NCBI GenBank assembly: GCA_964352675.1
Contig: CAYGSN010000008.1
Coordinates: 1 to 64,000, forward strand
DNA length: 64,000 bases
From: CAYGSN01 sp964352675
GTDB lineage: Bacteria > Pseudomonadota > Alphaproteobacteria > Micavibrionales > Micavibrionaceae
Reading direction: 5' to 3'
The notes below the pieces were generated by a model that was not told the DNA's origin, ran no database searches, and was given only the letters and a program-made list of their open reading frames with translations. The translations under genes were made by a program, and so were the position numbers. Shown in pieces: positions 1 through 8,891 of this stretch (within the stretch, counting starts at the first letter, position 1; the number at the start of each line of letters is the position of its first letter).

Positions 1-488
1 ACTTTAGACAGCTCGGAAAGCTCTTCCTTCATCTTGATAAGCAAATTCATCCCGATATCCTGGTGGGCCATTTCACGCCCGCGGAAACGCATGGTGACCT
101 TAACCTTGTCTCCGGCCTCCAAAAAGCGACGCGCATTGCGCATCTTGACTTCATAGTCGTGTTTTTCAATGCCCGGACGGACTTTGACCTCTTTAACATC
201 AATCGTCTTTTGCTTCTTGCGGGCTTCGTTGGCTTTTTTCTGCTGCTCGTATTTATATTTGCCGTAGTCCATAATTTTACAAACAGGCGGGGCAGCATTG
301 GGAGAAATCTCAACCAGATCCAGACCCGCAGCATCCGCCAGTTCGATCGCTTCGGCCAAACTCACAACGCCTTTCATCTCTCCGTCTGCATCGACAAGGC
401 GAACCTCATCGGCCGTAATCTGATCATTTGTGCGCGGCCCGTCATCATCGCGGCGGGGGGGTCTCATCGGTTTTACTGGTCGGCTAAT
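1..488 (-). CDS. infC: Translation initiation factor IF-3 (3' end outside window)
   Basis: IF-3 binds the 30S subunit, keeps it apart from 50S and checks the start codon. Reading leftwards from 488 gives an N-terminal tail with [16 protein letters not shown], then [20 protein letters not shown] and [17 protein letters not shown], which are hallmark IF-3 segments, followed by the start of the C-terminal domain ([13 protein letters not shown]). About 162 codons are visible and the end is cut by the window edge. There is no ATG at a sensible place. The start is ATT at 488-486, with AAAGGAG at 503-497, eight bases upstream. An AUU start is known for infC in other bacteria, where IF-3 represses its own mRNA by rejecting the rare codon. 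Its usual partner thrS lies further upstream on the same strand, separated by two unrelated genes. Confidence 0.95.
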   Translation of the reverse strand, partial: MSRPVKPMRPPRRDDDGPRTNDQITADEVRLVDADGEMKGVVSLAEAIELADAAGLDLVEISPNAAPPVCKIMDYGKYKYEQQKKANEARKKQKTIDVKEVKVRPGIEKHDYEVKMRNARRFLEAGDKVKVTMRFRGREMAHQDIGMNLLIKMKEELSELSK

Positions 489-503
489 GGTGGTCTCTCC
501 TTT
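486..503 (-). promoter_or_regulatory. AAAGGAG ribosome site and ATT start codon of infC
   Basis: The mRNA reads AAAGGAG, eight bases, then AUU AGC CGA CCA. A strong Shine-Dalgarno placed in front of a non-canonical start is the arrangement used for IF-3 autoregulation in enterobacteria. The sequence shows the site; the regulation is inferred from that precedent. Confidence 0.85.
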
Positions 504-590
504 GTTGTTAAACCTATGGATTTTTCACATGTGTTTCTAAAATCCGAAGCACTATTAATAAGTTGGTTTTCGGGGCTTTGCAAGGGGTTT

Positions 591-1643
591 TCAAGCAGGT
601 TGACCGATGCGGCTAAGAAAGGAGGCGGCCCATTCGGAGTGTATATCAAGATAGTCCGGCAAATCCATCTGCAGTGTGCCGTCATACTGCAGGAGAGGGA
701 TGCCTAATTGTGACCTGCGGGCATTTTGTATTTCCAGCAGATATTGCATGCGGGTTTTGCCCATGATCGCCAGCATATCGTCTATGGTCGGCAATGTTTC
801 ACAATCCGTAATCCCGGCCATTTGGTGCAGTTCATCAATCTGAGTCTGGATCGACGGATCAACCGGCAGCGGCCGGCGATACACGTCCGCCACTTCCCCA
901 TCATCGTCAGTGAAGAAATTAAGCGCAGGAAATGCCTGTCCCATTTCAAAAACATCGTAAGGGGTCAGGCGGACGAAAACGATGTTGCGGTTACATCTAT
1001 CAGATAAACGTTTGATAGATCTGGCTATATAGAGAATATTATATTTATCAATGTCATGTTTCCATTTTGTATAGGTTTTCTCGGTCCTTATAAAGTTCTC
1101 TATTGCAAGATGCCTCTCCGTCCTTAAATGTAAATCCTCGAGTTTTAAATCTTCGCTAGATGAAATCGCACGTGCAGCCAGTTTCTCAATTGCACAAGCC
1201 TGAACCTCTTTCAAAGCGGCGAGCCATACAATATCTCTGGGGCATAGTATAAAATGGGTCTTTCCAAGCTGGTTAAAACCCGTTACATGCGTTGCAAGGC
1301 TTCTTGAAAACTGTAGAGCATGAGTGCCTTCATGGGCCAATACCTGACAAAGATTATTATTTGAAGGAAAAGGCGTAAGATACCTTTCTTTACTGAAGCG
1401 AATACAAGAAAAATAGTAATCGTAACAAGCTCTAAAAGGAGCCCCCTTTTTTTCTTCGAATGCAAAAAAAGCGGCAGACCCAAGAACGTCTTGCCAGAAC
1501 CCATCAAATATTCCACCAAGCTTGAGCAGGCGGCGCTGTCCATACTCCAGATACTGTTCCCAATGGCGCATGAATTCCGGTGTGATGCCTAATTCGCGCT
1601 TCTCACGCGCCCATTGTTTTTTTGATCGCTGTTGTGTCAGCAT
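591..1643 (-). CDS. Putative zinc metallopeptidase (HEGTH motif), 350 aa
   Basis: I do not recognise the family with certainty. Residues 104-108 read HEGTH, a match to the HExxH zinc site, in the context LAHEGTHALQFSR. About 40 residues on, KEVQACAIE supplies Glu146 as a possible third ligand, as in gluzincins. The layout resembles the small alphaproteobacterial 'putative metallopeptidase' (DUF6782-like) group, but that name is a guess. No signal peptide or membrane segment is visible, so the protein is probably cytoplasmic. The C-terminal 60 residues are polar with no clear motif. The stretch 1000-1450 is visibly AT-richer than the flanking thrS and infC genes, which suggests the gene was inserted into an ancestral thrS-infC unit. 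Confidence 0.7.
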   Translation of the reverse strand: MLTQQRSKKQWAREKRELGITPEFMRHWEQYLEYGQRRLLKLGGIFDGFWQDVLGSAAFFAFEEKKGAPFRACYDYYFSCIRFSKERYLTPFPSNNNLCQVLAHEGTHALQFSRSLATHVTGFNQLGKTHFILCPRDIVWLAALKEVQACAIEKLAARAISSSEDLKLEDLHLRTERHLAIENFIRTEKTYTKWKHDIDKYNILYIARSIKRLSDRCNRNIVFVRLTPYDVFEMGQAFPALNFFTDDDGEVADVYRRPLPVDPSIQTQIDELHQMAGITDCETLPTIDDMLAIMGKTRMQYLLEIQNARRSQLGIPLLQYDGTLQMDLPDYLDIHSEWAASFLSRIGQPA

Positions 1644-1803
1644 ATGCCCTGTCCCTTTCTGGGCAGGACTTTAATTTAAACTATCGCAATATGTCAATGA
1701 TTATTTAAAACGGCAACGGCGGCCGGCAAAATCATTAGGACCGCCAGATTATTTGCGTATCATGTTTAAGATTTATGTCGTAGGTGCAGCGGCAGCAAAT
1801 GAT

Positions 1804-2304
1804 TTAAGCGACTGCCCCGTCGCCGCGGAGTTCCTCAAGTTGTTGACCTAAAGATTCTAATCTTCCTTGCATTTCCCAATAAATGCTTCCGTTTTTGCTG
1901 ATAATATCGTCACAAATTCTTTGAAGCACTTCGTTTATATCCATTTCAGAGGCATCAAAACGCGTCTCTTTTTTGGTCGTTCCTTTTGTGTCCAATGGAA
2001 CGACATGCACTAACTCAACCGTCAGATCCGGGTTTATTTGAATCGTTGTACACATTTCACAACCGGGGCCATCTATACCCCTTTTCATGATTTCTCCACA
2101 AAACCCATCATCTGGCTTGCCCCTGTAAGGCTCCTCCGTGAACAGAAGACCACCGTAATAAGACCCAACCTGACCTTGGACAATCAAAAAATTCAAAGCC
2201 GCTTTGATCTTTTCACACGGATCGGCAATAGGCGACGTTTGTGATACGGCATAGGCAAAAACAGGGCTCAGATCAGGGGCTTGTGCTTCAGATTCTGTAC
2301 TCAT
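1804..2304 (-). CDS. Hypothetical protein, 166 aa
   Basis: No family recognised. The ORF starts with ATG at 2304 behind AAGGAG, seven bases upstream, which supports real translation. The protein is acidic and soluble with no signal peptide. A middle segment carries three cysteines (DDGFCGEIM and GPGCEMCTT), and a C-terminal stretch (RICDDIISKNGSIYWEMQ) looks helical. It sits 67 bases after thrS on the same strand, so it may be co-transcribed with thrS. With the metallopeptidase gene downstream it forms the insert between thrS and infC. Confidence 0.7.
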   Translation of the reverse strand: MSTESEAQAPDLSPVFAYAVSQTSPIADPCEKIKAALNFLIVQGQVGSYYGGLLFTEEPYRGKPDDGFCGEIMKRGIDGPGCEMCTTIQINPDLTVELVHVVPLDTKGTTKKETRFDASEMDINEVLQRICDDIISKNGSIYWEMQGRLESLGQQLEELRGDGAVA

Positions 2305-2371
2305 TGGTACGCTCCTTGATAAAGGTTAATTTCTGGAAAATACCAGTATCGAAGCTATGAGTCAATAAACT

Positions 2372-4369
2372 CTAAAACGGCGGCTTCGCGCTTTCAGCCA
2401 GATCGGCAATCGCCGCATCGGCGCTCTTCACCACCTGGTCTTTGCCGCCAAGCTCGCGTACGGCCACGGTGCTTTCCTCCGCCTCACGCGCGCCGACGAC
2501 GAAGATATAGGGCACCTTGGCGTGGGAATGCTCGCGCACTTTGTAATTGATCTTCTCATTGCGGATATCCAGCCCGACGCGAAGGCCTGCGGCTTCTAAT
2601 TTTGCCTGTATGTCCCCGGCGTACGCATCCGCTTTGTCGGTAATCGTCGCCACAACGACTTGCGTCGGTGCAAGCCAGAGCGGCAGCTTTCCCGCATAAT
2701 TCTCGATCATTACGCCGATGAAACGCTCGAGGCTCCCCAAAATCGCACGGTGGAGCATAACGGGGCGGTGCTTTTCCCCATCCTGGCCAATATAGCTCGC
2801 ATCCAGCCGTTCCGGCAGGTTAAAGTCGAGCTGGAGCGTGCCGCATTGCCATGTACGCCCGATCGCATCGCGGATCTGGTAGTCAATTTTTGGGCCGTAA
2901 AACGCGCCCTCACCGGGATCTTCACGAAACTCCAGCCCGGTTTTGACCAAGGCCTTGCGCAAACCGTCCTCGGCCTTATCCCACAGCGCATCGTTGCCGA
3001 CACGTACATCCGGGCGCAGTGATAGCGCCACGGCCACATCATTAAAACCCAGATCGCTATAGACATTTTGCAGCAATTCACAAAATCCCACCGCTTCATC
3101 GGTAATCTGATCCTCGGTACAGAAAATATGCGCATCATCCTGCGTAAATTGCCGTACGCGCATCAAGCCGTGCAACGCGCCATGGGCTTCATTCCGGTGG
3201 CAACAGCCAAATTCGGCAAGGCGCAGCGGTAGGTCGCGATAGCTCTTGATGCCCTGATTAAACACCTGTACGTGCGCCGGGCAGTTCATGGGTTTAAGCG
3301 CCATGAGCTTTTCAAAGGCCTGATCGCTCAGGATCGGCCCCTCATGCGAGCCATCGTCAGAGCCCTGCGGCACCTCATCGGGCACAACGAACATATTTTC
3401 GCGATACTTGCCCCAGTGACCGGATTTCTCCCACAGCTTGTTATCAATCAGTTGCGGGGTCTTGATTTCCTGATAACCCGCATCATTCAGGCGGCGGCGG
3501 ATATAGCCCTCCATCTGGTTATAAACCGTAAAGCCCTTTGGATGCCAGAACACGGAGCCCTGCGCTTCGGGCTGGAAATGGAACAAATCCATTTCCGCGC
3601 CTAATTTCCGGTGATCGCGCTTTTCGGCTTCTTCCAACTGATGCAAATACGCCTTCAGTTCCTTCTCATCGCGCCAGGCGGTGCCGTAAATCCGGGTGAG
3701 CATCGCCCGGTTTGAATCGCCGCGCCAATACGCGCCGGCGACTTTAAGCAATTTAAACGCTTTTCCAACATGCCGGGTGGTCGGCATGTGCGGGCCGCGG
3801 CACAGATCAAGCCATTCGCCCTGACGGTAAATCTTAATCTCTTCGCTCTCCGGCAGATCTTCGATCAGCTCGGCCTTATACATCTCGCCCTTATCTTTGA
3901 AATAGGCAATCGCTTCATCCCGATCCCAAACCTCGCGAACAAAGGCATCACCGCGCTCGATAATCTTGCTCATTTCCTTTTCAATCGCCTCGAGATCCTC
4001 ACTGCTAAAGGGCTCATTGCGCGCAAAGTCATAGAAAAACCCGTTCTCAATATTCGGCCCAATCGTTACCTGCGTGCCGGGGAACAGGCTCTGCACCGCC
4101 TCGGCCATTACATGCGCACAATCATGGCGGATCATCTCGAGCCCCTCATCGGCCTCTTTCTTCACCAGCTCCAGCTTGGCATCCTGTTGAATGGGAAGAG
4201 ACAAATCAGACAATTCGCCATCAATCCGCGCGGCGATAACGACCTTCGCCAGCCCCGGCGAAATATCCGTCGCAACATCCATAGCGGTTACACCAGCCGC
4301 ATATTCTCGTGTCGCCCCATCGGGCAAAGTGATTGTGATTTTGGTATTTTTTTGTTCTGCGTTTTTCAT
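2372..4369 (-). CDS. thrS: Threonine-tRNA ligase
   Basis: Charges tRNA-Thr with threonine in the cytoplasm and edits mis-charged serine. At 665 residues it is full length. Domains in order: a TGS domain (about 10-72), the editing domain with the HxxxH pair H82/H86 in [10 protein letters not shown], and a class II catalytic core. The core shows [10 protein letters not shown] with the zinc-binding cysteine, motif 2 in [21 protein letters not shown], and motif 3 in [15 protein letters not shown]. The anticodon-binding domain starts near [11 protein letters not shown]. The ATG at 4369 is the first methionine ahead of the TGS domain. The gene is divergent from the SpoIIAA-like gene at 4537. I see no T-box-like leader in the 167-base gap. 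Confidence 0.98.
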   Translation of the reverse strand: MKNAEQKNTKITITLPDGATREYAAGVTAMDVATDISPGLAKVVIAARIDGELSDLSLPIQQDAKLELVKKEADEGLEMIRHDCAHVMAEAVQSLFPGTQVTIGPNIENGFFYDFARNEPFSSEDLEAIEKEMSKIIERGDAFVREVWDRDEAIAYFKDKGEMYKAELIEDLPESEEIKIYRQGEWLDLCRGPHMPTTRHVGKAFKLLKVAGAYWRGDSNRAMLTRIYGTAWRDEKELKAYLHQLEEAEKRDHRKLGAEMDLFHFQPEAQGSVFWHPKGFTVYNQMEGYIRRRLNDAGYQEIKTPQLIDNKLWEKSGHWGKYRENMFVVPDEVPQGSDDGSHEGPILSDQAFEKLMALKPMNCPAHVQVFNQGIKSYRDLPLRLAEFGCCHRNEAHGALHGLMRVRQFTQDDAHIFCTEDQITDEAVGFCELLQNVYSDLGFNDVAVALSLRPDVRVGNDALWDKAEDGLRKALVKTGLEFREDPGEGAFYGPKIDYQIRDAIGRTWQCGTLQLDFNLPERLDASYIGQDGEKHRPVMLHRAILGSLERFIGVMIENYAGKLPLWLAPTQVVVATITDKADAYAGDIQAKLEAAGLRVGLDIRNEKINYKVREHSHAKVPYIFVVGAREAEESTVAVRELGGKDQVVKSADAAIADLAESAKPPF

Positions 4370-4470
4370 CGCTCTACTTTTCCCGAAATCCCGGGTTTTT
4401 GCAAGCCCTGCAGTAATGTAGCTTAGGGTTAATAGTAGTAAAATCTAATATTTTGATTTTATTTGAGTTT

Positions 4471-4498
4471 TTTACAAAACAGACTAGGTTGGTACTAT
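4471..4498 (+). promoter_or_regulatory. Possible sigma-70 promoter for the SpoIIAA-like gene
   Basis: TTTACA (4471-4476) and TACTAT (4493-4498) are 16 bases apart, close to the -35/-10 consensus. They lie about 40 bases before the ATG at 4537. This is a pattern match only. Confidence 0.35.
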
Positions 4499-4536
4499 AA
4501 CATCCATAAAAACTCGTGACAGGAGATGGCTGACCC

Positions 4537-4908
4537 ATGCACCAGAAATTTAACACCGTTATGAAGGAGACCGATGATCGGACTGTATGCATGATGATCG
4601 ATAAGCCAATTTCGCCGGAAGGCTATAAAGAAAATTTCATGCCGCGCGTGTTGGATATGCTCAAACGCAATGGAGAAATCCGCGTTCTGGTGTATTACAA
4701 GGAATTCAAGGGCTGGGAAGAAGAAGCCACGAAATTCGATAGTGAAGCATTGGTGCAATACGGGCAGTACGTTAAAAAGCTGGCTTTTGTAAATCCACCG
4801 GAAAAAGAGATATTTCACAAGAAAATGACGAAGCCCCTTATCAAAGGCGACATCCGGTTTTTTGCCGAAGCCGATCTTCAGGAAGCACTGGACTGGGTGA
4901 AAGATTAG
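4537..4908 (+). CDS. SpoIIAA-like (STAS-fold) protein, 123 aa
   Basis: Resembles the SpoIIAA-like family (PF11964 type), small STAS-fold proteins of unclear role found widely in proteobacteria. Family-like features are the N-terminal beta-strand region DRTVCMMIDKPISPE, a central EIRVLVYYKEFKGWE and the C-terminal RFFAEADLQEALDWVKD. Length is typical. No membrane segment or signal peptide is visible. It is divergent from thrS and convergent with the type I secretion genes, only six bases from the hlyD-like stop, so it is probably a single-gene unit. Confidence 0.75.
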   Translation: MHQKFNTVMKETDDRTVCMMIDKPISPEGYKENFMPRVLDMLKRNGEIRVLVYYKEFKGWEEEATKFDSEALVQYGQYVKKLAFVNPPEKEIFHKKMTKPLIKGDIRFFAEADLQEALDWVKD

Positions 4909-4914
4909 AAGCCT

Positions 4915-6372
4915 CTACCTCTCCGTAAAAGCCACATCCAGCGTTTTGATAAAGGGTTTAAGCAAATACTGCATCACGGTTTTCTGGCCGGTCAGAATAT
5001 CTGCCGAAGCCACCATACCCGGAATAATCGGCAAAATTTCGCCTTTGCGCTTCAGCTCTGTCTCATACGTACGCAGGCGTACACGGTAAAAACTGTTGCC
5101 TTTTTCATCCTCAATCGTATCGGCGGAAATATCGACAACCTCGCCTTTCAACCCGCCATAAATCGAGAAATCATAGGCGGTAATCTTGACCATCGCCGGC
5201 TGGCCCGGATAGATAAACGCACGGTCAGACGGCTTGACCTTCGCCTCAACAATCAGCTGGTCGTCCTTGGGCACAATCTTGATGATATCCTCACCGGGAC
5301 GGGCAACACCGCCCACTGTATTAATAGAAATTTCCTGAATAGTACCGTTCACCGGGGAGCGAATCTCCGTACGTGTCTTGCGATCTTTCAGAGCCGACAG
5401 TCGTTCCTTGATCTCACTCAATTCAATGAGTTTTGCAGAGAGTTCTGTCTGCGCCTGCGCCCGCGCAGAGGTTTCTATATCGGCTTTACGAGCCTTGGCT
5501 TCGCTTACGGCGGAACGGGCACGCGGCAGGCTGGACAAAGCACTGTTCAGCTCGGTCGTCTTTTCTTTGATGCTGCGCTCAAGCTGGAGCAGTTCCATCC
5601 GCGGGGCAGAGCCACGCTCGATCAACGGCTCAATCATCGCTTTTTCTTCCTGTTGCAAACGCAAAACGCCGCGAATATCCGAAACGCGAGTTTCCAATTC
5701 GCGCACTTCCTGTTCTCGCTGGATAAGCTGCTGATCCAGAATGTTGGTCTGACCAATAATTTGCTGGCGTGTGGCACGGAAAGCGTTCATTTCTTCGGTC
5801 ACAGAATTGGGCGCACCCTTCATAACATCTTCGGGAAATTCAACAGTTGCCTTTCCTTCGGCTTCCGCCTGCAAACGCGTGATAGAGGCCAGCAAACCCA
5901 AATACCGCGCCTGATTTGCGCCGAGATTGGAAGAGGCTTCGATATCGCTGAGGCGCAGCAACACTTGACCGGCCTCAACCTCTTCCCCCTCATTCACTAG
6001 GAACTCCTCGACCAGCCCGGCTTCCAGAACCTGAATCGCCTGAATATCGGTGGAGGGGATGACTTTTCCTTCCCCACGCGAAACCTCATCCAGCGTCGCC
6101 AGGTTGGCCCAGAAAATTGCGATAACAAAAAATCCGATAATCCCGACAAATAATAAATGCTGGGACAGGGGCAAATCATCATCGGCTTCAAAAATTGTGA
6201 GCAAATGCGCCTGCGCCTTTTGTACCTGGCCTTTGGCCCATTCCGCGCGGCTCTGTTCGAATTCTTCATCCGCCGATTTTTTCGGAGGTTTTGCGGGGCC
6301 CTTCTTCTGCGGCGCAGAGTCCTTGTGTTTAGAGGGCGGTTGCGGATTCGGGTTCATTTTCAGCTCTGTCAT
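4915..6372 (-). CDS. Type I secretion membrane-fusion protein, HlyD family
   Basis: Periplasmic adaptor that links the inner-membrane ABC exporter to the TolC-type channel. The 485-residue protein has a charged, Pro/Lys-rich cytoplasmic N-terminus (1-70), one membrane span (LLFVGIIGFFVIAIFWANLA), a lipoyl-like half starting at GEGKVIPSTDIQAIQ, and a long coiled coil (about 180-330, with repeated EREQEVRELETRV-type heptads). The second lipoyl half carries IRSPVNGTIQEISINTVGGV, and a beta-barrel C-terminus ends the protein. This is the standard HlyD/LapC/PrtE layout. It starts 15 bases after the ABC exporter stop and is the last gene of the T1SS cluster. The ATG at 6372 precedes the whole cytoplasmic tail. 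Confidence 0.93.
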   Translation of the reverse strand: MTELKMNPNPQPPSKHKDSAPQKKGPAKPPKKSADEEFEQSRAEWAKGQVQKAQAHLLTIFEADDDLPLSQHLLFVGIIGFFVIAIFWANLATLDEVSRGEGKVIPSTDIQAIQVLEAGLVEEFLVNEGEEVEAGQVLLRLSDIEASSNLGANQARYLGLLASITRLQAEAEGKATVEFPEDVMKGAPNSVTEEMNAFRATRQQIIGQTNILDQQLIQREQEVRELETRVSDIRGVLRLQQEEKAMIEPLIERGSAPRMELLQLERSIKEKTTELNSALSSLPRARSAVSEAKARKADIETSARAQAQTELSAKLIELSEIKERLSALKDRKTRTEIRSPVNGTIQEISINTVGGVARPGEDIIKIVPKDDQLIVEAKVKPSDRAFIYPGQPAMVKITAYDFSIYGGLKGEVVDISADTIEDEKGNSFYRVRLRTYETELKRKGEILPIIPGMVASADILTGQKTVMQYLLKPFIKTLDVAFTER

Positions 6373-6387
6373 TTTATTTCATGTTCC

Positions 6388-8820
6388 CTATACATCCGTA
6401 TGTTCGGCCGCCGTGCCGTATTGGCGGGCCTGGAGCTTGCGGATAACGTCGTCCTTCGGACCAAAAGCCACCAGCCGTCCGCGATCGATCAGGATCAGCT
6501 TGTCCACGATCGCCAGCATCGAGCCTTTATGCGTGATCAGCAAGGTGGTTTTGCCCTCGCACAAAACGCCCAGACGCTTGCGCAGGCGATTCTCCGAAGC
6601 CGGATCCATAGAGGCGGTCGGCTCATCCAGCACCAAAATCGGCGGATCGTAAAGCAGAGCCCGCGCAATCGCCACGGCCTGACGCTGCCCGCCGGAGAGC
6701 GCTTCGCCGCGCTCCCCGACCTGTGTGTCCAGACCGGCCGATGAATCTTTTAAGAATTCCAGAACGCCGGAGAGCTCGGCTGCCTTGAGCACCGCACGGT
6801 CGGGCGCAGTTTCATGGCCCATCGTGATATTTTCCCGCACAGACCCGTAAAAGAGCTGCGGGCTTTGCTGAACCGCACCGACATTTCGGCGCAAATCGCC
6901 CGGATCAATCTGGCGTACGTCCGTACCGTCAATCTGTACCGATCCGCTCTGCGGCTCGTACAAGTTCAAGAGCAGCCGCTCAATCGTCGTTTTACCGGAG
7001 CCAACCGCACCGATAATCCCGACCTTTTCTCCCGGCTCTATCATAAAGCTGATATGGTTGAGCGTCGGCGCGCTGGCGTTTGGATAGTGGAAAAGAACAT
7101 CCCGGAATTCCACACGCCCGCCCATATGCGGCATGGTTATAAAGTGCTTTCCTTTCGGGCGCTCAACCGGTTTTTTCATCAGCTCATCGAGATGCTCAAG
7201 GGACTGGCGCGATTGGCTCAACCGTGTCAACAGGCCGGATACCTGGGCCAGCGGGGCCATAGCCCGGCCGGACAGGATAACGCAGGCAATCAAACCCCCC
7301 ATCGATAACGCGCCATCACTGATGAGGAAGACGCCGACAATGACAATCCAGACACTGACCAGCTGCTGAATAAAGACCGCCCAGTTCTGGGCGAAGGCCG
7401 AAATTTGGCGGGACTTCACAGACGTCCGGGAAGCTTTCTCGTTCAGTTCTTCCCAGCGGCGCTGTACGTGTCCTTCGGCGGCCTGTACCTTGACAGTTTC
7501 CAACCCGGTAAAGGTTTCAAACAGGAGCGCGTTTTTCAGCGCGCTCTCGTTCAACGACTGCTTGATGACCCTATTCAACGGGTCCTGAAGGAAAAAACCC
7601 ATCCCGACCACAAAAGGAATAGCGCCCAGCGGTACAAAAGCCAGCGGTCCGCCGATCACCGCGATAAAGCCGACAAAGACGAGGATGAAAGGCAAATCGA
7701 TCAAAGCCACCATGGTGGCGGAGGTAAAGAAATCCCGGATGGTTTCAAATTCACGCATCTTGCTGGCCAGCACCCCGGCGCTGGCGGGCCGGGCCGCCAT
7801 GGTCATCCCCAAAATCTGTTCAAACAATTCAGCGGAAATTTTAATATCGGCCTTGCGCCCGGCATGGTCCAGAAAATGCGCGCGCAGGTTTTTCAAGGCA
7901 AAATCAAAAATATAAACGATCATAATACCGATCGCGAGTGCCCATAAAGTCTCAAAAGCATTATTCGGCACAACCCGGTCATACACATTCATGACGAACA
8001 GGGAGCTGGCGATACCGAATAGGTTGATCATGATCGCGGCCGCGGCAACTTCCCAATAAAGGGTTTTGTTCTTTTTAAAGGCTTCCCAGAACCAGTCGCG
8101 GGCAGTTTCAATTTCCGCCGGGCCGGCGCGCTCGTCACTGCGAGCAACAGGACGAACAAAGAACGCATAGCCTAGATACAGCGTTGAAAGCTGCTCCAGC
8201 GTCATGGGCTGTTTTTCATCTCGGGTTTCGGGGAACTGTACGACGAATTCAGTTTCGGGATGGATCTCGACTTCCTGCCCCTCCACCTTTTTCGGCGGAT
8301 GTTTGGGCGGATATTTAATGTCCCACAAAATGCAGGCTTGGCCGCTATCCAGCGTCAGAATGCATGGCAGGTTCGGCGCAATCGCAAGCGATTCAAGGGA
8401 GCGTTCCGCCAGACGGGCGTTCAGATCCGCCCGTTCCGCCGCCCGCACAAACAGGGCCGGGGTGATACCGGTTTTGGGAATGGGCAACCCCGCGATAAGA
8501 GCGGAAGCGCTGGTGCGCCGACCGTAATACCCGGCCATAATCTTCAGCGCATCAATCAACGGCATGCGAATGGCCATTTTATCGGCCTGCAGCGCCCAGC
8601 TATCGGGATCGTCTTCCTCGGTCTTAATTTCTTTGGACTGTTCGTTGTCATCAACCGGCAGGTTATCCGCCGCAGGATCTCCAGGCGTTTCCTGTGCTTT
8701 ATCTTCGGGATCACCGGAAGCGGAACCGGCTTTTGAAAATTCGCCGGTCGCTTTTTCTTTTTTGGACTGTGCGTCGGGTTTCTTGCTCAAGGGAGGCGGC
8801 TCGTTTCTGTATGAAAACAA
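6388..8820 (-). CDS. Type I secretion ABC transporter (permease-ATPase, LapB/LssB type)
   Basis: Energises export of type I substrates. The 810-residue protein has a disordered Lys/Glu-rich N-terminus (1-80), then a C39-peptidase-like domain (about 85-230). That domain lacks the catalytic cysteine of bacteriocin exporters, as in LapB and HlyB, where it docks substrate instead of cutting it. A six-helix transmembrane region follows (about 265-520), then a nucleotide-binding domain with Walker A GAVGSGKTT, signature LSGGQRQAVAIARALL and Walker B ILVLDEPTASMD. The frame opens with TTG at 8820, directly after a 12-bp hairpin and without a well-placed Shine-Dalgarno, so the true start is uncertain. 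The gene lies 71 bases after the tolC-like gene. Confidence 0.94.
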   Translation of the reverse strand: MFSYRNEPPPLSKKPDAQSKKEKATGEFSKAGSASGDPEDKAQETPGDPAADNLPVDDNEQSKEIKTEEDDPDSWALQADKMAIRMPLIDALKIMAGYYGRRTSASALIAGLPIPKTGITPALFVRAAERADLNARLAERSLESLAIAPNLPCILTLDSGQACILWDIKYPPKHPPKKVEGQEVEIHPETEFVVQFPETRDEKQPMTLEQLSTLYLGYAFFVRPVARSDERAGPAEIETARDWFWEAFKKNKTLYWEVAAAAIMINLFGIASSLFVMNVYDRVVPNNAFETLWALAIGIMIVYIFDFALKNLRAHFLDHAGRKADIKISAELFEQILGMTMAARPASAGVLASKMREFETIRDFFTSATMVALIDLPFILVFVGFIAVIGGPLAFVPLGAIPFVVGMGFFLQDPLNRVIKQSLNESALKNALLFETFTGLETVKVQAAEGHVQRRWEELNEKASRTSVKSRQISAFAQNWAVFIQQLVSVWIVIVGVFLISDGALSMGGLIACVILSGRAMAPLAQVSGLLTRLSQSRQSLEHLDELMKKPVERPKGKHFITMPHMGGRVEFRDVLFHYPNASAPTLNHISFMIEPGEKVGIIGAVGSGKTTIERLLLNLYEPQSGSVQIDGTDVRQIDPGDLRRNVGAVQQSPQLFYGSVRENITMGHETAPDRAVLKAAELSGVLEFLKDSSAGLDTQVGERGEALSGGQRQAVAIARALLYDPPILVLDEPTASMDPASENRLRKRLGVLCEGKTTLLITHKGSMLAIVDKLILIDRGRLVAFGPKDDVIRKLQARQYGTAAEHTDV

Positions 8821-8846
8821 ATAAAGGGAGAAAGTCTCCCTTTATT
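8820..8846 (-). other. Perfect 12-bp hairpin between tolC-like and ABC exporter genes
   Basis: Bases 8820-8831 and 8835-8846 are exact inverted complements with a three-base loop. A second, 6-bp hairpin lies at 8868-8885. In the mRNA the 27-base hairpin directly abuts the TTG start of the exporter and its GGGAG lies in the stem. It could be an attenuating terminator, a processing stop, or a structure limiting exporter translation. The run after it (TGTTTTC) is only weakly U-rich. Confidence 0.6.
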
Positions 8847-8891
8847 CAATCTACCTTAATCCGCCATCCCTCTCAAGTCAGAGGGCAAAAA

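Noticed and set aside
63..707. Plus-strand 214-codon ORF across infC
   Set aside because: It is the antisense shadow of infC and has no family features.
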